Positions 14,023-22,048 of a stretch of 22,716 nt of DNA are shown one piece after another. The position numbers were made by a program, and so were the translations under genes. Source of the stretch: Bacillota bacterium (GTDB lineage: Bacteria; Bacillota_A; Clostridia; Lachnospirales; WQUN01). Location of the stretch: NCBI GenBank assembly GCA_009786175.1, contig WQTQ01000209.1:1-22716 (forward strand). Direction: 5' to 3'. The notes below the pieces were generated by a model, which saw nothing but the letters and a program-made list of their open reading frames with translations, did no database searches and was not told the DNA's origin. The first letter of the stretch is position 1. Every line of letters starts with the position of its first letter.

Positions 14023-14059
14023 TTTTTCAACTGGTCTCAAAATTGGACCAGTTGAAAAA
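14023..14059. promoter_or_regulatory. perfect 14-bp CAACTGGTC inverted repeat
   Basis: TTTTTCAACTGGTC (14023-14036) and GACCAGTTGAAAAA (14046-14059) pair perfectly around a 9-base loop. The T tract precedes and the A tract follows the stem on both strands, the reverse of a terminator, so a protein-binding or structural site is more likely. A degenerate relative lies at 12916-12942 in the same context. Confidence 0.6.
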
Positions 14060-14064
14060 TTCAC

Positions 14065-14097
14065 AAAAAAAATGCACCCTTAAGCTACAGGTGCATT
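14065..14097 (-). terminator. intrinsic terminator of the topB-PBP-zinc-finger operon
   Basis: On the minus strand AATGCACC (14097-14090) pairs with GGTGCATT (14078-14071) around an 11-base loop, followed by eight T (14072-14065). It lies about 60 bases after the stop codon of the pRiA4b ORF-3-like gene. Confidence 0.85.
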
Positions 14098-14157
14098 GTT
14101 AATAATTATCAAAAAATTTTCTACCTTGCACACAATCCATAAATACAACTACAAAAC

Positions 14158-15024
14158 CTAATCCATCTCTACAACCCTTGCCACATTACCGCCACACTTC
14201 GTACACTTACCACTAATGATAATGTCATTTTGGGCATTTTCTATGGTGTATTCTTTAACCGAAGTTAACTTACATTTGACGCAGTATACATTATTAAGTA
14301 TTTTTGTTTGTAATTTGTGAGGTATCTTATTCCACCTGTCTTCCGGCGGGGCTTCTTCCACGGTTTTATCACGGCAGTATTTCGCCTTCAACATTTGCGG
14401 TTGCGGAAATGGTTTTTCTGCGTCAAATGTCCAGATATCCAACTCTCCGTCATATCCGCATACTCCACATCGCGGCGAATTCACAAGTGGCATTACTGCC
14501 TCTTCGTCTTCTGCATTCCCGGCGCATTCGTCACAAAGCATGTCGCCTTCCCAAGCATTTACTGCTGTTGCCGGTGCGTTGCATTGCCAACATTTATACT
14601 CCGGCGGCACATTGCGCGCAAGAAGCTGTACTTTTTCATGCTGTTTTGGCCGATAAATTTCATCGATAACGGTAATGAGTATCTCTGTTGTAGAGCCGAA
14701 ATCATACTCGTATAAAAGTGTGGCCCCTATTGGCAGCGCGGATATTTTTCGAGATTTACCAAACACGCCCCCACCCATGCGGAATTGGCTCAGGTGACCG
14801 CAACATTCGCACCAAATTTCCCGCAGAAAATTGTCCACAGCAGCCATTGTCGCGTCAAAGGCTACAGTAAAAAGAAGCCAGTAGTCTTTATCATACACCC
14901 CTTCGGCGCGGAAAATGTAACAACGTTCATCTCCGCTTTTATGCTCTTTCAAAACATGATTTTTGATTGTTACTTTTCCTGCGGTTTTACCGCAAATAAA
15001 GCAATTGCCATTTGAAGCTGCCAT
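14158..15024 (-). CDS. zinc-finger protein with pRiA4b ORF-3-like domain
   Basis: The 288-residue product starts with a C2H2-like finger (C8, C11, H23, H28 in CFICGKTAGKVTIKNHVLKEH-type spacing). A middle domain holds IWCECCGHLSQF and YEYDFGSTTEILITVI (about 104-120); the YDFGS(T)TE core is typical of the plasmid pRiA4b ORF-3 family, whose function is unknown. Five further cysteine pairs follow: 145/148, 164/167, 186/189, 248/251 and 274/277, giving probably two or three zinc ribbons. AAAGGA precedes the ATG. It lies 28 bases behind the PBP gene and ends the operon before a terminator. The many zinc sites suggest nucleic acid or protein binding, which is inference. Confidence 0.75.
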   Translation of the reverse strand: MAASNGNCFICGKTAGKVTIKNHVLKEHKSGDERCYIFRAEGVYDKDYWLLFTVAFDATMAAVDNFLREIWCECCGHLSQFRMGGGVFGKSRKISALPIGATLLYEYDFGSTTEILITVIDEIYRPKQHEKVQLLARNVPPEYKCWQCNAPATAVNAWEGDMLCDECAGNAEDEEAVMPLVNSPRCGVCGYDGELDIWTFDAEKPFPQPQMLKAKYCRDKTVEEAPPEDRWNKIPHKLQTKILNNVYCVKCKLTSVKEYTIENAQNDIIISGKCTKCGGNVARVVEMD

Positions 15025-15052
15025 AATAATTCAGTCCTTTCTTGTTTCGTCC

Positions 15053-17215
15053 CTACCTAAACAACGCCGCTACCCTTGGCACCACGTAGCCGCTGCCGCC
15101 ACGGCCCTGTACGCCTTCTACCATGGAAACCACCAGCAGCGGATTTTCTTCGTCTTCGTCGGTGGTAAGCAGCACAAACCAGCCAAGTTCTTCGCCGCCT
15201 TCGTCATATTGCGTTAGCTTTAACTCTGCGGTGCCTGTTTTACCGGCCAAGGTTACCCCGGGGATTCTGGCGTTTCTGCCGGTGCCTTCCTCTATGGAAA
15301 ATATTAAGCTGTCAAGGACAATTCTTGCGGTTTCCGGCGAAAAAGCGTTGGGCTTCCACACGGTTGGCAACGCGGTACCTGAGTAAATAAGACGAGGGGC
15401 CAAAATGTTGCCGTCGTTTATAAAGGCCGCGTAAATTGCCGCCAGGTGGACGGGGTTAACTAAAATTTCGCCTTGGCCGTAGCCGCTGTCGGCCAGCTGA
15501 ATGTCTGTCCTAAATGAGTCGGTTGTGGAAATTATGGAGGAAAACAGCCCGTATTCAAAGGGTATCCGCTCTCCAAAGCCAAAATCTCTTAGGCCGCTTT
15601 CGAATGTGTCCGCACCTATTCGCAGGGTGGCTTTGGCAAAATATATATTGTCGGACCAGGCCATGGCATTGTTAAGGTTTGCAGGGCCGCTGTACTGGGT
15701 TACAGTTGTTACAAAAAACCTGCCCCAGCTTTCGTCCTGCTGCCAACGCCGCCCGCTTGGGCCAAAATCTTCATTGGCTGTAAACGCGCCTGTGTCTATG
15801 CCTATGGCGGCGGTTATGGCTTTCATTGTGGAGCCCGGGCTGAATGTGGCCCTAAAGCGGTTAAACATGGGAAGGTTTGGGTTTTCGTTAAGGGAAGCCC
15901 ATGTGGCGGCAGGCATACCGCGAACAAAATCATTTGGGTCGTAGGTTGGCGTACTTACAAGGGCCAAAACTTCGCCTGTAAGGGGGTTCATGGCTACAGA
16001 TGCACTGTTATCTGTGCGAAACTGCTCGTAAAGCCGTCTTTGAATATTAGCATCAATAGTAAGCCATATGTCACTGCCGTTTACCGCAGGGGTTCGCGCC
16101 AGCGTTACCGTCCTGTTGCCGCTGCTGTCTACAACAAAAATTTCGCGGCCGTCTATGGCCCGTAACTGGGATTCGTATATTCTTTCAAGCCCGGCACGGC
16201 CAATTACGCTGTTCATGTGATAACCTTCGTCACGTAACGCTTCAAGCTCTTCGGCGTTTATGTTTTGGATGTAACCTACCAAATGCGCCGCACTGCGGCC
16301 CAGCGGATAATAACGCACGGTGGTACTGTTTATCAGAACACCCTGAACCGTTAGTAAATCATTTATCAAGTCCTGCGCGTCACGGGAAATTGTCCGCAAT
16401 AGAACGAATGTATCTTCTCTTACATAGGAAGCACCAAGCCGCCTTTGTACGGCTTCCGGCGTCATATTCAGCAGCTCTGCCACACGGGCAATGTCTTCTT
16501 CCTGTTCGTTGTCGCCTTCCCGCAGCCTGCCGGGTACAAGCCCAACTTGAGAAGCGGGCCCCGGGCCTGCCAGCATTTGACCGTTCCTGTCAAAAATACG
16601 GCCCCGCTCGGCAGGTAAGCTGGCAACCCGCACCCTGTCGTCATTGCCAAGTTCCGGGAAAATCATTTGCGGGTTCCACTGCAGCCTGTACACATTCTCG
16701 CTGTCCAACTCAAAAATGGCTTGACGACTGTGGGAAATTTCCCCCGCCACGGTGTTCATAGTAAGGCTGTAATTAACAAACCTACGGCCCGGCCGCTCGG
16801 GTAGTTCGTACATTTCGCTAACCGTAACAACAATATTTGCGGCACCAATGCCTTCGTATATGCCCCGGTTTCGCTGCACAAAATCTTCTTGGCTTATGGA
16901 TTCCCGGCTTATTGCGGTAAGCATTTGATACATCTCTTCAAACCGGCCATGCTCTACGTGGTCGAAGTACAACCTTAGCAAACGGTCCGGTGGAATTGGC
17001 TCGGCGGCGGGTAATTCTACAACCGGGTCATCATCTTGTGCTGCGGACGAAAGCGGCGCAGACAAAGACGGCCCTGCCGACGGCGGACGCAGCATAACTG
17101 CGGCAAACCCGGTTACAGAGGCTGCCGCAACTACAAATATAGCTATAACGCTTAGATGAAATTTTAATTTTCGTGCGGCCCTGGCCTTGCGGCGCGCTTG
17201 TAAATCATTATGCAT
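15053..17215 (-). CDS. class B penicillin-binding protein (MecA-like domain layout)
   Basis: This is a monofunctional peptidoglycan transpeptidase. Domains in order: basic cytoplasmic start, membrane anchor at about 21-41, a MecA_N/NTF2-like domain at about 75-185 (PPDRLLRLYFDHVEHGRFEE), the PBP dimerisation domain at about 200-370 (AERGRIFDRNGQMLA; YYPLGRSAAHLVGYI), and the transpeptidase domain. Active-site motifs are intact: S462-T-M-K465, S521-D-N523 and K659-T-G661. The NTF2-like domain is shared with MecA of staphylococci and PBP3 of Bacillus and enterococci, but is widespread and does not by itself mean beta-lactam resistance. AGGAG seven bases before the ATG overlaps the topB stop codon, so the two genes are translationally close. 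The length (720 aa) is normal for this group. Confidence 0.95.
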   Translation of the reverse strand: MHNDLQARRKARAARKLKFHLSVIAIFVVAAASVTGFAAVMLRPPSAGPSLSAPLSSAAQDDDPVVELPAAEPIPPDRLLRLYFDHVEHGRFEEMYQMLTAISRESISQEDFVQRNRGIYEGIGAANIVVTVSEMYELPERPGRRFVNYSLTMNTVAGEISHSRQAIFELDSENVYRLQWNPQMIFPELGNDDRVRVASLPAERGRIFDRNGQMLAGPGPASQVGLVPGRLREGDNEQEEDIARVAELLNMTPEAVQRRLGASYVREDTFVLLRTISRDAQDLINDLLTVQGVLINSTTVRYYPLGRSAAHLVGYIQNINAEELEALRDEGYHMNSVIGRAGLERIYESQLRAIDGREIFVVDSSGNRTVTLARTPAVNGSDIWLTIDANIQRRLYEQFRTDNSASVAMNPLTGEVLALVSTPTYDPNDFVRGMPAATWASLNENPNLPMFNRFRATFSPGSTMKAITAAIGIDTGAFTANEDFGPSGRRWQQDESWGRFFVTTVTQYSGPANLNNAMAWSDNIYFAKATLRIGADTFESGLRDFGFGERIPFEYGLFSSIISTTDSFRTDIQLADSGYGQGEILVNPVHLAAIYAAFINDGNILAPRLIYSGTALPTVWKPNAFSPETARIVLDSLIFSIEEGTGRNARIPGVTLAGKTGTAELKLTQYDEGGEELGWFVLLTTDEDEENPLLVVSMVEGVQGRGGSGYVVPRVAALFR

Positions 17216-17225
17216 ATGCTTTCTC

Positions 17226-19400
17226 CTAAAATTTCAGCCCTTTTAGCGCGGCAAACGCGTTATTTTTTTCCTCTTTTTTGTCTTTTTTGTTCATGTTGTC
17301 CATGAAAGCCTGTATGTCCCTTTTAGACATGGCATTTTTCTCTTCCGCCTTGCGCTTCTCGAAGGATTCATATTTCTCTCTGTGGCCGCAGATGCAAACT
17401 ACTTTACGGCCTTCCCCTTCGCCTACAATTTTTAAGAATTTGCGGCATTTGGGGCATTGGGACCGTATGGACAGGGACACATTTATCCGCTCGTTACACT
17501 CACGGTCTTGGCAGACCAGCATTTCGCCTTTTTTGCCCGCCACCTGTAGCATAAACATGCCGCATACAGGGCATCTGGTAGAGCTTAAATTATCGTGGCG
17601 GAAAGTTTGGGTGCTGTTTTTTATTTCCATAATAAGCTCTGATGTATACTTTCGTATATCCAGCAGAAATTTATCTTTTCTTGCTTGTCCTTTTGATATG
17701 CCTTGAAGAATTTGCTCCCAATTACCTGTAAGCTCCGGGGATTTTAAATCTTTTGGCACAAGGGTAAGCAGCTGCCTGCCCTTGGATGTGGACAGCACGT
17801 CATTGCCGCGCTTTTCTATAAGAAAATTGTCGTACAGCTTTTCTATAATGTCCGCGCGGGTGGCAACAGTGCCAAGACCCCCCGTTTGTTCCAGGGTTTC
17901 TGCCAGGGCTCTGTCCTTGGTGTCCATATACTTGGCAGGGGACTCCATGGCAGAAAGCAGCGTCGCCTCGTTAAACGGCGATGGCGGGCTTGTTTTACCT
18001 TCTGTTAATTTCATACCATTTATAGGGATAGTTTGAAACCGCTTTAGATTTGGCAAAGCTTGGTCATCGCCGTCGTCATCTTCATCATCGCCCATATAAA
18101 CGGCTTTGTAACCCTGGGAAATTACGACTTTGCCCTTTGCGGTAAAAATTTCGTTGTTAATTTTCACTTTAATGGTGGCATTTTCGTATTCATATGGCGG
18201 ATAAAATACAGACAAAAACCTGGTTACTACCAAGTCGTAAATTTTCCGTTCTTTTTCGTTTAGGGAAGATAAGTTAACAGGATGCTCTGTTGGAATTATG
18301 GCGTGGTGGTCGCTTACTTTGGCGTCATTTACATAGTTAGAGCCAAGACGCGTAGAAGTACGCAAGATATGGGTACACATTTTTGCGTAGGGCGGCACTT
18401 GGCATGCTTTCAATCGTTCCGGCAGGGTTGGCACAATGTCGCTGGAAAGGTACCGGGAGTCTGTACGGGGGTATGTCAGCACTTTATGCTCTTCGTAAAG
18501 CCGCTGCATAATGGAAAGTGTATCTTTTGGGGAATAGCCAAACCGCTTGTTTGCGTCCCGCTGAAGCTCGGTTAAGTCGTATAACTGAGGGGCGTATTTC
18601 TTCTTTATAGTTTTGTCAACTTCCGTAACGGTGCCTTCCCTGACAGTTTTCAGCTGCGCAAGCAAGCCGTCAATTTTGCCTTTGTCAAAGCACCTGGAAG
18701 AATTATTGGCCCGGTCCTGCCAAGTTAGGCGGACATTGCCGGTGTGGGCAACAAGCCCGTAGTATGGCTTTGGCACAAAGCTGCGTATTTCTTCCTCCCG
18801 TTTAACGATTATCGCCAATGTAGGCGTTTGCACCCTGCCGCAGGAAAGCTGGCTGTTGAATTTTGTGGTTAAGCAGCGGGTGGCATTAATGCCCACAAGC
18901 CAGTCCGCTTCCGCACGAGCCTTTGCAGAGTCCGCAAGACTGACATACTGCCTGCCGTCTTTCAGGTTTTGAAACCCTTCACGGATGGCCTTGTCTGTAA
19001 CCGAAGAAATCCACAGTCTTTTTATGGGCTTGTGGCACTTTGCTTTCTCGATAATCCAGCGGGCCACAAGTTCCCCTTCCCGCCCGGCGTCGGTGGCAAT
19101 TACTATATCAGAAACGTCCTTACGCAGCAGAAGGTCTTTAACCGTTTTGTACTGCTTGGATGTTTGGGGGATTACGGTCAGACGCAGTTCTTTTGGCATA
19201 ATCGGTAAGTCGTTTATATCCCAGGTTTTATATTTTTTGTCGTACTCCTCCGGATCTGCCAGGGTTACCAAATGGCCTAAAGCCCAGGTAACGATGTGTT
19301 TCGGCCCTTCAATATAACCGTTATTTCCGCCCCTGCAGCCCAGTACGCGGGCAATATCTTTGCCTACGGATGGTTTTTCCGCAAGTACAAGTGTTTTCAT
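17226..19400 (-). CDS. topB: DNA topoisomerase III (type IA)
   Basis: Type IA topoisomerases pass one strand through a transient break and decatenate DNA. The TOPRIM domain starts at residue 2 (KTLVLAEKPSVGKDIARVLG) and carries the acidic site IATDAGREGE (D104). The catalytic tyrosine is Y310 in LTYPRTDSRYL. SCGRVQTPTLAIIV and GLGTVATRADIIEKL are family motifs. The C-terminus has two zinc-ribbon-like segments (CPVCGMFMLQ...CQDREC; CPKCRKFLKI...CICGH) and a lysine-rich tail. AAGGAG is eight bases from the ATG. It is the first gene of an operon with the PBP and zinc-finger genes. TopB genes can be chromosomal or carried on conjugative elements; no other conjugation gene is present here, so a chromosomal role is favoured. 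Confidence 0.96.
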   Translation of the reverse strand: MKTLVLAEKPSVGKDIARVLGCRGGNNGYIEGPKHIVTWALGHLVTLADPEEYDKKYKTWDINDLPIMPKELRLTVIPQTSKQYKTVKDLLLRKDVSDIVIATDAGREGELVARWIIEKAKCHKPIKRLWISSVTDKAIREGFQNLKDGRQYVSLADSAKARAEADWLVGINATRCLTTKFNSQLSCGRVQTPTLAIIVKREEEIRSFVPKPYYGLVAHTGNVRLTWQDRANNSSRCFDKGKIDGLLAQLKTVREGTVTEVDKTIKKKYAPQLYDLTELQRDANKRFGYSPKDTLSIMQRLYEEHKVLTYPRTDSRYLSSDIVPTLPERLKACQVPPYAKMCTHILRTSTRLGSNYVNDAKVSDHHAIIPTEHPVNLSSLNEKERKIYDLVVTRFLSVFYPPYEYENATIKVKINNEIFTAKGKVVISQGYKAVYMGDDEDDDGDDQALPNLKRFQTIPINGMKLTEGKTSPPSPFNEATLLSAMESPAKYMDTKDRALAETLEQTGGLGTVATRADIIEKLYDNFLIEKRGNDVLSTSKGRQLLTLVPKDLKSPELTGNWEQILQGISKGQARKDKFLLDIRKYTSELIMEIKNSTQTFRHDNLSSTRCPVCGMFMLQVAGKKGEMLVCQDRECNERINVSLSIRSQCPKCRKFLKIVGEGEGRKVVCICGHREKYESFEKRKAEEKNAMSKRDIQAFMDNMNKKDKKEEKNNAFAALKGLKF

Positions 19401-19430
19401 ATGTCATTCTCCTTACGTTTGTCTTAATAC

Positions 19431-19460
19431 AGTATATTACATTTACGAACTTGTCTGCAA
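19431..19460 (-). promoter_or_regulatory. probable topB promoter
   Basis: Read on the minus strand, TTGCAG (19460-19455) and TATACT (19436-19431) are separated by 18 bases, about 30 bases upstream of the topB start. Confidence 0.55.
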
Positions 19461-19502
19461 CCATTCATGTTGTTATATTTTTCGTTATATTTTTCGCCAT
19501 TG

Positions 19503-19542
19503 TTTTGCTTTTCCGGAAAACTTGGTATACAATTACATTGTA
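19503..19542 (+). promoter_or_regulatory. extended -10 promoter with two palindromes, upstream of the mini winged-helix gene
   Basis: TGGTATACA (19523-19531) is an extended -10 element; the -35 position is weak. TTTTCCGGAAAA (19509-19520), a perfect palindrome, lies in the spacer, and TACAAT-tac-ATTGTA (19528-19542) covers the -10 and likely RNA start. Such placement is typical for repressor operators, and the gene it serves encodes a putative DNA-binding protein. Confidence 0.45.
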
Positions 19543-19571
19543 CCACGAAAAAAACACAGGAGGTATTAACC

Positions 19572-19748
19572 ATGAAAGAAAAAGTGTTGGAATGTATGAA
19601 AGAAGCCGGAAAACCCGTTAGTGCCGGTGAGTTGGTTAAGCAATTTGGCCTGGACAAAGCCGAGGTGGATACCGCTTTCAAAGAGTTAAAAAAAGAAGGT
19701 TTGATTGTATCCCCTGTGCGCTGCAAGTGGGAACCCGCAAACAAATAA
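19572..19748 (+). CDS. 58-residue winged-helix-type protein
   Basis: The sequence KEKVLECMKEAGKPVSAGEL, then KQFGLDKAEVDTAFKELKKEGLIVSP, has the helix-turn-helix-wing pattern of minimal winged-helix domains (MarR/DsrD-like): helix 1 for packing, the turn AGELVKQFG, the recognition helix KAEVDTAFKELKKEG and a short wing. ACAGGAGGT (19556-19563) fixes the ATG at 19572; the frame is open further upstream but without support. It is divergent from topB and shares its 171-base intergenic region. With palindromes over its promoter it may repress itself, which is inference. The target and any ligand are unknown. Confidence 0.72.
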   Translation: MKEKVLECMKEAGKPVSAGELVKQFGLDKAEVDTAFKELKKEGLIVSPVRCKWEPANK

Positions 19749-19760
19749 GTTGTTTCGCTT

Positions 19761-19790
19761 CCACCCCCTGATATCAGGGGGTGGGATTTT
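19761..19790 (+). terminator. palindromic hairpin after the winged-helix gene; GATATC/GGGGG family copy 2
   Basis: The 24-base perfect palindrome 19761-19784 (core ACCCCCTGATATCAGGGGGT at 19763-19782) can form a 10-bp stem with a four-base loop, followed by GATTTT. As a terminator it is plausible but the T tract is short. The same arms occur around a 16-base loop at 5755-5794, so it may belong to a dispersed repeat family rather than be a simple terminator. Confidence 0.55.
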
Positions 19791-19792
19791 AT

Positions 19793-19806
19793 AGCGCGCT
19801 CGCGCT
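19793..19806 (+). repeat. short GC hairpin related to the dispersed repeat
   Basis: AGCGCGCTCGCGCT forms a 5-bp stem and resembles the GC hairpin of the repeat copies at 2918-2931 and 21433-21447. The flanking AAATTGCTCT and GAAAC parts are absent, so the relationship is uncertain. It sits directly before the nfo ribosome site. Confidence 0.35.
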
Positions 19807-19823
19807 TGAATTGGAGAATGCTA

Positions 19824-20657
19824 ATGTTTAGAATAGGCTGTCACATATCGTCATCCAAGGGCTTTCTTGCAATGGGGAAAGAAGCCTTGGCAATAAAAGC
19901 AAACACGTTTCAATTTTTTATGCGCAACCCGCGAGGCGGGGCGGTAAAACCCCTAGACCTTGCGGATGTAGAAGCATTCCGTCAGCTTGCCGCAGAAAAT
20001 GATTTGCGGCTATTGCTTGGTCACGCCCCATACACCGTCAACCCATGTGCAGAGAAAAAGCATCTTAGGGAATTTGCCTACGATGTTATAAAAGACGATT
20101 TATCCCGGCTACAGCACATCCCCGGCAGTTTGTACACATTTCACCCGGGCAGCCATGTACAGCAGGGCATGGAAGCGGGAATTGCTTTAATAGCGGAACT
20201 GCTGAACAATGTACTGGAACCCGGACAAAAAACTACCGTACTTCTTGAAACCATGTCGGGCAAAGGCACAGAAATTGGCGGAAATTTTCAAGAATTACAG
20301 GATATAATCGCAAAGGTGAGGTTGCAGGAGCATATTGGCGTATGTTTTGACACTTGCCATGTTTACGACGCAGGCTACGACATAGTAAACAACCTTGACG
20401 GCGTACTTGAGGAATTTGATAAAGTGATAGGGCTGGACAAGCTAAAGGCAATCCACCTTAACGACAGCAAAAACCCCATCGCAAGCCACAAAGACAGGCA
20501 TGAAAAAATTGGTGACGGCCATATCGGGCTGGAAGCTTTTGCGCGGGTCATCAACCACCCCGTGCTAGAAGATGTACCCTTTTACTTGGAAACGCCAAAT
20601 GATATGGAAGGTTACGCCCTGGAAATCGCGCTGTTAGAAGAGCTTCGCAATGCATAA
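19824..20657 (+). CDS. nfo: deoxyribonuclease IV (AP endonuclease)
   Basis: Endonuclease IV cuts the backbone 5' of abasic sites in base excision repair, using a trinuclear zinc centre. The 277-residue TIM-barrel sequence has the family motifs: [74 protein letters not shown] and FYLETPND. The metal ligands H (HIS), H (FHPG), E (LETMS), D and H (FDTCH), H (IHLNDSK), D-x-H (DRHE) and E (LETP) are all there. GGAG eight bases upstream supports the ATG at 19824; an earlier in-frame ATG at 19818 is too close to it. It is 75 bases after the winged-helix gene and separated from it by a hairpin. The his genes that follow have their own likely promoter. Confidence 0.96.
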   Translation: MFRIGCHISSSKGFLAMGKEALAIKANTFQFFMRNPRGGAVKPLDLADVEAFRQLAAENDLRLLLGHAPYTVNPCAEKKHLREFAYDVIKDDLSRLQHIPGSLYTFHPGSHVQQGMEAGIALIAELLNNVLEPGQKTTVLLETMSGKGTEIGGNFQELQDIIAKVRLQEHIGVCFDTCHVYDAGYDIVNNLDGVLEEFDKVIGLDKLKAIHLNDSKNPIASHKDRHEKIGDGHIGLEAFARVINHPVLEDVPFYLETPNDMEGYALEIALLEELRNA

Positions 20658-20659
20658 AC

Positions 20660-20688
20660 TTGCAGGCCTACACGCTAACTGATACAAT
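20660..20688 (+). promoter_or_regulatory. probable hisG promoter
   Basis: TTGCAG (20660-20665) and TACAAT (20683-20688) are separated by 17 bases, just after nfo. The leader to the hisG start is only about 30 bases, which leaves no room for a T-box or his attenuator. Confidence 0.55.
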
Positions 20689-20724
20689 GACCCGTAGAAA
20701 ATTAACCGCACGAAAGGTACAATC

Positions 20725-21432
20725 ATGAGAAAAATTGTCATCGCCCTGCCTAAAGGTAAAAGACTTTTGCCCCAAGCCTATGAATTTTTTAAATCCGCAG
20801 GATATTCTTCTGCAGAGCTTAAAAATGAAATTAATAAAAGCCGGTGGAAACAGCTGGAATTCACAAGCGACTGCGCAACTGTTGTGTTCCTGCTTGTTCG
20901 CATAGCGGACATACCACAGTATGTAGACAGAAACTGGGCAGACATTGGCGTCTCCGCCTTTGATTGCTACCGGGAGTACGAGCTTTCCAGTGTTTCGTCA
21001 AACAATTCCATGCGCGGTGACAATTTTTTGTCGGACTTGTTCCCGGATTTAGGGCTTTGCGGAAGCTCCCGTTTTTGCGTGGCAGGCTTCCCGGAGGGTT
21101 TGGATTTTTATAATAAATGCAAAAAAAACCATGACAAAATTCTTACGGTTGCCACCCAGCATCCAAATATCGCGTCCAATTACTTTGCCGGAAAAGGGAT
21201 ACTTGCAGATGTTGTAACCGTAACCGGCTCTACGGAGATAATGCCCAAACACGGCGGCGTAGACGCTATTTTTGACATAGTGGAAACAGGTGTGGCCCTA
21301 AATGAAAGCGGCCTTATAGTTTACGAAGAAGCGTTGCCAATACAGACAAAAATTTTGGTTAGCAGGGCAGCGTTAAAGTATGACGAAAACGTAGGGAAAC
21401 TGTTGGAAATATTGAAACAGCACAAAATATAA
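20725..21432 (+). CDS. hisG: ATP phosphoribosyltransferase, short form (divergent)
   Basis: HisG starts histidine synthesis by joining ATP and PRPP. The N-terminus KIVIALPKGKRLLPQAYEFF, the segment IADIPQYVDRNWADIGVSAFD, RFCVAGFPE, the PRPP-site region TVTGSTEIMPKHGGVDAIFD and IVETGVALNESGL follow the family order. At 235 aa with no regulatory C-terminal domain it is the short HisG type, which normally needs HisZ; no hisZ is next to it. It is divergent: the usual ADIGIxGxD reads ADIGVSAFD, and a serine/asparagine-rich insertion (SSVSSNNSMRGDNF) is present. The downstream hisD supports the assignment. Confidence 0.85.
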   Translation: MRKIVIALPKGKRLLPQAYEFFKSAGYSSAELKNEINKSRWKQLEFTSDCATVVFLLVRIADIPQYVDRNWADIGVSAFDCYREYELSSVSSNNSMRGDNFLSDLFPDLGLCGSSRFCVAGFPEGLDFYNKCKKNHDKILTVATQHPNIASNYFAGKGILADVVTVTGSTEIMPKHGGVDAIFDIVETGVALNESGLIVYEEALPIQTKILVSRAALKYDENVGKLLEILKQHKI

Positions 21433-21472
21433 AGCGCGCTTGCGCGCGTGTTTCGTAAAGAGCAATTTTCTA
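21433..21472 (-). repeat. dispersed repeat copy B (inverted relative to copy A)
   Basis: The minus strand of this segment matches copy A at 2894-2932: TAG(A)AAATTGCTCT, TAnGAAAC, GCGCGCAAGCGCGCT, with about four substitutions and one inserted base. It begins at the hisG stop codon and lies in the gap before an AT-rich phosphatase gene that interrupts the his genes. Confidence 0.75.
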
Positions 21473-21499
21473 GAGCAAATAAAGCGCGAGGTGTTTGCA

Positions 21500-22048
21500 A
21501 TGTTAAAAGTTGTTATGATGAGACATAGTGAAGCAGATTATTCTTTTGTTGAAGCAAGAAATTACATTGGCCATGGATGTGAACTGGCGCAGTTGACTGA
21601 AAATGGCATACGAATTGCCGAAAAAGTATCTCTTGACAGCAGGCTGGATGATGCTGACATTATTGCTTCTTCCCCATATACCAGAGCCTTGCAGACAGCA
21701 GCGATAATATCTAAAAATAGACAGCTAGATATAAAAGTTGAGTTGGGTCTACACGAATGGATGCCCGATTTAACTTTTAGAACCGGCGGCAAGGAGACTG
21801 CCGATAGAGCCGCGGCATTATTTTACCAAAATAAAGGTTTATGCCCAAAGGACAGCGAAATCAAGTACGAAAATATTGATGACCTATCTATTCGTGCAAA
21901 AGAATCTCTATTGAAATATATGGAGTACGATAAAATTATTGTGGTAACACATGGGATGCTAATGAATCTGTTTGTATCAGCACCGAAGATACCTTTTTGC
22001 GGGATATATGAAATAGATTTTGATGAGTCTTATACATGCAGGCGATAA
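21500..22048 (+). CDS. histidine phosphatase (phosphoglycerate mutase-like) superfamily protein
   Basis: The 182-residue product has the superfamily core: R8-H9 (MMRHSEAD) with H9 as the phosphate-accepting residue, SSPYTRALQTAAI with the second arginine, the acid in LHEW, and the second histidine in VVTHGM. Members act on sugar phosphates, phosphoproteins and many other esters, so the substrate is open. GAGGTG at about 21488-21493 supports the ATG at 21500; the frame stays open upstream to 21440 but runs into the repeat. The gene is visibly more AT-rich than hisG and hisD on either side. Because it lies between hisG and hisD it may be an insertion; a histidinol-phosphate phosphatase role is conceivable but the known ones belong to other families (HAD, PHP, inositol phosphatase-like). 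Confidence 0.85.
   Translation: MLKVVMMRHSEADYSFVEARNYIGHGCELAQLTENGIRIAEKVSLDSRLDDADIIASSPYTRALQTAAIISKNRQLDIKVELGLHEWMPDLTFRTGGKETADRAAALFYQNKGLCPKDSEIKYENIDDLSIRAKESLLKYMEYDKIIVVTHGMLMNLFVSAPKIPFCGIYEIDFDESYTCRR

Noticed and set aside
13788..14030. 80-codon minus-strand ORF (MKKIFIRLIVFVLQF...) at the edge of the small-gene islet
   Set aside because: It has no ribosome site, overlaps the better supported two-CxxC gene in another frame, and shows no recognisable domain.
14023..14059. Resemblance of CAACTGGTC...GACCAGTTG to the E. coli FadR operator
   Set aside because: FadR half-sites are almost adjacent (TGGTCnGACCA), whereas here they are nine bases apart, and no fatty-acid degradation genes are near.
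14023..14059. The 14-bp inverted repeat as a bidirectional terminator
   Set aside because: T bases precede and A bases follow the stem on both strands, which is the opposite of the arrangement needed for intrinsic termination.
15053..17215. MecA-like PBP as a beta-lactam resistance gene
   Set aside because: The NTF2-like domain is common in housekeeping class B PBPs of Firmicutes; no mecR/blaI-type regulators or mobile element are adjacent.
20658..20724. T-box or histidine leader upstream of hisG
   Set aside because: The gap is only 67 bases and contains a promoter-like pair; there is no room for an attenuator and no run of His codons.
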